Shown: piece by piece, positions 6,205 through 8,237 of the stretch
Layout: every line of letters starts with the position of its first letter
Numbering within the stretch: the first letter of the stretch is position 1
Assembly: GCA_026396355.1 (NCBI GenBank)
Contig: JAPLWY010000054.1
Span: forward strand, 1-8,237
Length of the DNA stretch: 8,237 nucleotides
From: Microcaldota archaeon
GTDB taxonomy: Archaea; Micrarchaeota; Micrarchaeia; Anstonellales; Anstonellaceae
Direction: 5' to 3'
Notes under the pieces: model-generated
The model's database searches: none
Told to the model about the DNA's origin: nothing
The model's input: only the letters and a program-made list of their open reading frames with translations
Position numbers and translations under genes: made by a program

Positions 6205-6951
6205 CTATTTGGACGCGACTATTTTCAGGCTTTCAAGCGGAAGCCCGCTGTACTGCCTTTCGCTTATCCCCCTGTCTTCAGAGTGCGTGCTGACCTTGAA
6301 GCCGGCACCTTTTATCAATCCCAGGTATTCTTCCTTCAGCATCGCGCCCCCGACGCAGCCGACGAGCAATTCCTCGTCTTTCTTCTGCGCCTCGGAAAGC
6401 TCCCCAAGGAGCACGATGTCGGAGATGAACATCTTCCCGCCCTTTTTGAGGACGCGGTACGCCTCATCGAACACTTTTTGCTTGTCCGGGGACAGGTTGA
6501 TGACGCAGTTGCTTATGATGACGTCGACGGAAGCGCCATCGACCGGCAGCTCCTCTATCTCGCCCAGCCTGAATTCCACGTTGGAAAATCCGTATTTCCT
6601 GGCGTTCGCGCCTGCCTTCTTCACCATTGCCTCTGTCATGTCAACGCCAATGACTTTTCCCGTCTTGCTGACTTTCTTCGCGGCAAGGAAGCAGTCAAAG
6701 CCAGCCCCGGAGCCGAGGTCAAGGACAGTCATGCCCTCCTTTATTTCACCTATGGCAGTTGGATTTCCGCAGCCTAGGCCAAGGTTCGCATCGGGAAGCG
6801 CCTTTGCTTCATGCTCTGAATAGCCAATGCTCAAGGCCACCTGTTCGCTGCTGGCGCTTCCGCAGTTGCACGAGCAGCCGCAGCCATTGCCGTTTTTGGC
6901 GATTTTCCCGTACTTTTCCTTAACGATTCTCTTGATTTCGTGTTTTTTCAT
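6205..6951 (-). CDS. arsM: Arsenite S-adenosylmethionine methyltransferase
   Basis: This 248-residue class I methyltransferase transfers methyl groups from S-adenosylmethionine to arsenite, giving methylated and eventually volatile arsenicals. The SAM-binding motif I is VLDLGSGAGFD (76-86), and the acidic residue after strand 2 is in GVDMTEAM (102-109). The three cysteines that bind As(III) in ArsM enzymes are all visible: C61 in LGLGCGNP, C149 in SNCVINL and C199 in VGCVGGA. An N-terminal cluster C24-x-C26-x-C28-x-C30 is also present, as in many microbial ArsM proteins. The C-terminus is short but within the range of the family. The ATG overlaps the acr3 stop by 4 nt (ATGA) and follows a strong GGGGAGG at 6959-6965, 7 nt away, so the start is secure. 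Third of the four visible ars genes. The enzyme is cytoplasmic. Confidence 0.94.
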   Translation of the reverse strand: MKKHEIKRIVKEKYGKIAKNGNGCGCSCNCGSASSEQVALSIGYSEHEAKALPDANLGLGCGNPTAIGEIKEGMTVLDLGSGAGFDCFLAAKKVSKTGKVIGVDMTEAMVKKAGANARKYGFSNVEFRLGEIEELPVDGASVDVIISNCVINLSPDKQKVFDEAYRVLKKGGKMFISDIVLLGELSEAQKKDEELLVGCVGGAMLKEEYLGLIKGAGFKVSTHSEDRGISERQYSGLPLESLKIVASK

Positions 6952-8000
6952 GCAATTGCCTCCCCTTTGAACATCCTTCTCCTAAGCCAAAGCGAAACAT
7001 CCACCAAGCCAATCATCACAGGCACCTCAATCAGCGGACCAATTACAGCTGCAAACGCCACGCCAGAGCCAATCCCGAAAACAGCCACCGCAACCGCTAT
7101 GGCAAGCTCGAAGTTGTTGCTTGCTGCCGTGAGCGAGAGCGTTGCGGTTTTCGGGTAGTCTGCGCCAAGCTTCCTGCCCATGTAGAAGCTGATGAAAAAC
7201 ATCAGCACAAAGTAAAGCAGGAGCGGAATCGCAATCCTCACGACATCAAACGGGATTTGAAGTATGAGGCTTCCCTTGAGGCTGAACATCACAACAATTG
7301 TGAACAGCAGGAAAACAAGCGCCATGGGGCTTATTTTCGGGATGAATTTCTTGTGATACCATTCCTCGCCCTTTTTTCTTACCAGATAGTAGTGCGTTGC
7401 CGCCCCGGCAATTGCAGGTATCCCCAAGTAAATGAAGACGCTTTCCGCAACCTGCCATAAGCTCACGTTTACCGCGCTTCCCGCAAGCCCCAGCATGGGC
7501 GGCAGTATTGTTACAAATATCCAGGCATAAACAGTGTAGAAAAGCACCTGGAAAATGCTGTTGAGCGCGACCAGGCCTGCGGCGTAATCGGTGTGCCCTT
7601 TCGCAAGCTCGTTCCAAACAAGAACCATGGCAATGCAGCGCGCAATGCCTATCATGATAAGCCCAATCATATACTCCGGCATGTCCCGCAGGAAAATGAC
7701 GGCAAGGGCGAACATGAGCAAAGGCCCGACCAGCCAGTTCTGCACAAGGGAAAGCGCGACAATTTTTCTGTCCTTGAAGACATCGCCCAGCTTTTCATAC
7801 CTCACCTTTGCAAGCGGCGGGTACATCATGAGTATGAGCCCAACAGCTATCGGGATTGATGTGGTGCCTATTTGCAGGCTTGAGACGAATGCCGTGAAGC
7901 CTGGGGCAAACGCGCCAAGGGCAATGCCAAGCGCCATAGCCGCGAATATCCAAATCGTCAGGTGCCTGTCCAGGAACGATAGTTTGTCTCCAAAACCCAT
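6948..8000 (-). CDS. acr3: Arsenite efflux permease, ACR3 family
   Basis: This 350-residue membrane protein exports arsenite from the cell, driven by the membrane potential or proton gradient. It has about ten hydrophobic segments, as expected for ACR3 in the bile/arsenite/riboflavin transporter superfamily. Diagnostic positions are visible: C122 in GIARCIAMV and E324 in GPLIEVPVM, equivalent to the Cys and Glu shown to be essential in Alkaliphilus Acr3, plus TAASNNFELAIAV (291-303). Length is typical. The ATG at 8000 is supported by GGTGA at 8007-8011, 6 nt upstream. The gene starts 20 nt after the stop of the upstream membrane-protein gene and overlaps arsM by 4 nt, so it is inside the operon. 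It is not the unrelated ArsB pump: the sequence motifs are clearly ACR3. Confidence 0.96.
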   Translation of the reverse strand: MGFGDKLSFLDRHLTIWIFAAMALGIALGAFAPGFTAFVSSLQIGTTSIPIAVGLILMMYPPLAKVRYEKLGDVFKDRKIVALSLVQNWLVGPLLMFALAVIFLRDMPEYMIGLIMIGIARCIAMVLVWNELAKGHTDYAAGLVALNSIFQVLFYTVYAWIFVTILPPMLGLAGSAVNVSLWQVAESVFIYLGIPAIAGAATHYYLVRKKGEEWYHKKFIPKISPMALVFLLFTIVVMFSLKGSLILQIPFDVVRIAIPLLLYFVLMFFISFYMGRKLGADYPKTATLSLTAASNNFELAIAVAVAVFGIGSGVAFAAVIGPLIEVPVMIGLVDVSLWLRRRMFKGEAIA

Positions 8001-8020
8001 AATATCTCACCCATTGTTTC

Positions 8021-8237
8021 TCAAATTATTCCCAAGAACGATAGCAGATAATACGCGCTCCAAAGCATGAACAGCCAGCCTATTGCCGCATCCGCCATGC
8101 CCCCTGCTTTCGACAGGAGCTTTATGCCGCTTCCAGCCTTGCCTGCCACGTGGAGCGCTGGCACTGCAAGAAGCACGGGTATCGCGGTGCCAATCCCATA
8201 AGCAACCGGGAGCAACAGCCAGTCCTTTGTGGTTAGC
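8021..8237 (-). CDS. C-terminal fragment of a polytopic membrane protein, CcdA/ArsG-like
   Basis: The frame is open to the window edge and only the last 71 residues are visible, so the start is missing. Two hydrophobic segments can be seen: one starting LLLPVAYGIGTAIPVLLAVP, and one at the C-terminus, IGWLFMLWSAYYLLSFLG. A GIGTAIPVL-type motif is common near the C-terminus of CcdA/DsbD-like membrane proteins, including the ArsG-type permeases annotated in some ars operons. Its place 20 nt upstream of acr3 on the same strand fits a transport or thiol-redox role in arsenic handling, but that is inference from position. A TTG at 8213-8215 could be mistaken for a start; the sequence upstream stays open and hydrophobic, so the gene very probably continues beyond the window. 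Confidence 0.7.
   Translation of the reverse strand, partial: LTTKDWLLLPVAYGIGTAIPVLLAVPALHVAGKAGSGIKLLSKAGGMADAAIGWLFMLWSAYYLLSFLGII

Noticed and set aside
5788..6777. Long plus-strand open frame of 329 codons opposite arsC and arsM
   Set aside because: It lies antisense to two firmly identified genes, is rich in R/L/F/H as expected of a shadow frame and shows no family motif.

Overview
The window most likely comes from an archaeon with a roughly balanced base composition. TATA-like boxes (TTTATAAG, TTTATAAA) lie at archaeal distance from the starts, one gene appears to be transcribed without a leader, and the ribosome-binding sites are GGTGA/GGAGG type. No bacterial -35/-10 pairs were seen. 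The lineage cannot be fixed from sequence alone. A small-genome (DPANN-type) archaeon from a metal-rich habitat would fit but is a guess. Every gene I can support is on the minus strand, so transcription runs from high to low coordinates.

Right part (8237 to 5803): an arsenic-resistance operon. It holds the C-terminal end of a polytopic membrane protein (CcdA/ArsG-like), an Acr3 arsenite efflux permease, an ArsM arsenite S-adenosylmethionine methyltransferase and a thioredoxin-type ArsC arsenate reductase. The genes are tightly packed: a 20-nt gap, then a 4-nt overlap, then a 9-nt gap. Together they reduce arsenate to arsenite, methylate part of it and pump arsenite out. No regulator is in view; the promoter and any ArsR lie beyond position 8237.

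Middle (5571 to 3511): a single 686-residue gene with its own TATA box 27-28 nt before the ATG, so probably leaderless. It looks like the nucleotide-binding N-terminal domain of pyruvate phosphate dikinase / PEP synthase. It has an unusually long insertion, altered active-site positions and no recognisable phosphohistidine domain.

Left part (3290 to 1, running off the window): a three-gene operon with its own promoter. It encodes a MoxR-like AAA+ ATPase, a helical protein I do not recognise, and a protein with an HEFGH metallopeptidase-like motif followed by a very long charged linker. The last gene is cut by the window edge. The layout resembles MoxR ATPase / metallopeptidase-vWA partner systems (RavA-ViaA and DUF2201-type), in which an ATPase remodels or assembles a target with a metal-binding partner. 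The expected vWA domain would lie past position 1 and is not seen. This operon, with the neighbouring PPDK-like gene, is the part of the window most likely to hold undescribed biology.

The two gaps between transcription units (3291-3510 and 5572-5802) hold promoters and one possible U-rich terminator. I see no RNA genes, mobile elements or CRISPR arrays.
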